Shown: positions 63,861 to 64,000 of the stretch, one piece after another | How positions within the stretch are numbered: position 1 is the first letter of the stretch | Layout: each line of letters starts with the position of its first letter | Assembly (NCBI GenBank): GCA_023376005.1 | Contig: CM042141.1 | Coordinates: 91,262,107 to 91,326,106 of the forward strand | Reading direction: 5' to 3' | Source: Doryteuthis pealeii | Lineage: Eukaryota; Mollusca; Cephalopoda; Myopsida; Loliginidae | DNA length: 64,000 bases | Notes under the pieces: generated by a model | Told to the model about the DNA's origin: nothing | What the model saw: the letters and a program-made list of their open reading frames with translations, nothing else | Databases searched by the model: none | Position numbers and translations under genes: made by a program

Positions 63861-64000
63861 TTAGTCTTTTCATGTGTCATGAGGGAATCTTGGCATACAC
63901 CTTTCTTAGTCAATACATTAGCCAGCTGACTGGAGCCAGGATATTGCAGGGATCATTGAAAAATTGCAGAAAGAAACAATATTACTTTCTATAAAGAGAA
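63861..64000 (-). pseudogene. Ty1/copia-like polyprotein, RNase H C-terminus, cut by window edge
   Basis: Minus frame reads GSSQLANVLTKKGVCQDSLM, resembling the SHQLADxLTKKG end of copia-type RNase H domains, followed by a stop and the polypurine tract. Upstream frames are broken, so the element is probably dead. Confidence 0.5.

Overview
The window is AT-rich animal DNA, most probably mollusc and perhaps cephalopod. That is an inference from the mix of tRNA-derived and 5S-derived SINEs, long (TA)n tracts and dense DNA transposon remnants. Without a database I cannot name the species. No bacterial-style gene is present, and most open reading frames are repeat or microsatellite shadows.

Host gene content is very low. 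The one convincing host coding segment is an 87-nt exon on the minus strand (16260-16346). It has a perfect 5' splice donor, a polypyrimidine-AG acceptor and the N-terminal half of an SH3 domain, most like sorting nexin 9/18/33-type proteins. If it is real, most or all of the window is intron of that gene.

Almost everything else is repeats. (1) A ~590-bp retroposon family (called R1 here) has more than 20 copies. Its boundaries are fixed by one copy nested in a Helitron at 34488-35078. (2) Two tRNA-headed SINE families (A and B) share a central domain, and a third tRNA-headed family (C) does not. (3) A SINE with a 5S rRNA-derived head lies at about 18.8-19.0 kb. R1, SINE-B and the 5S SINE share one 3' tail. 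(4) There are fragments of at least three non-LTR elements and, at the right edge, the end of a Ty1/copia-like element. (5) A non-autonomous Helitron family has 5' TCTATATATTAATAC and a 3' hairpin plus CTAG. (6) There are mariner, hAT and other TIR elements. (7) Several long foldback elements occur.

The most interesting signal is a set of hammerhead-ribozyme folds in short repeat units lying against (TA)n/(TG)n tracts (27.9, 30.0, 58.8 and 61.9 kb, plus decayed copies). They share CUGANGA, stem II, GAAAC, a 4-5 nt loop and a cleavage triplet, and both stem I and stem II are kept by compensatory changes between copies. The 61.9 kb unit is a ~76-bp-arm hairpin with a ribozyme sequence on each strand. 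These look like retrozyme-like or Penelope-type ribozyme repeats.

Second-rank observations are a mariner whose internal-deletion junction has been amplified into 48-bp repeats, a 730-bp pure polypurine tract, and the high density of long intronic inverted repeats that could form dsRNA.
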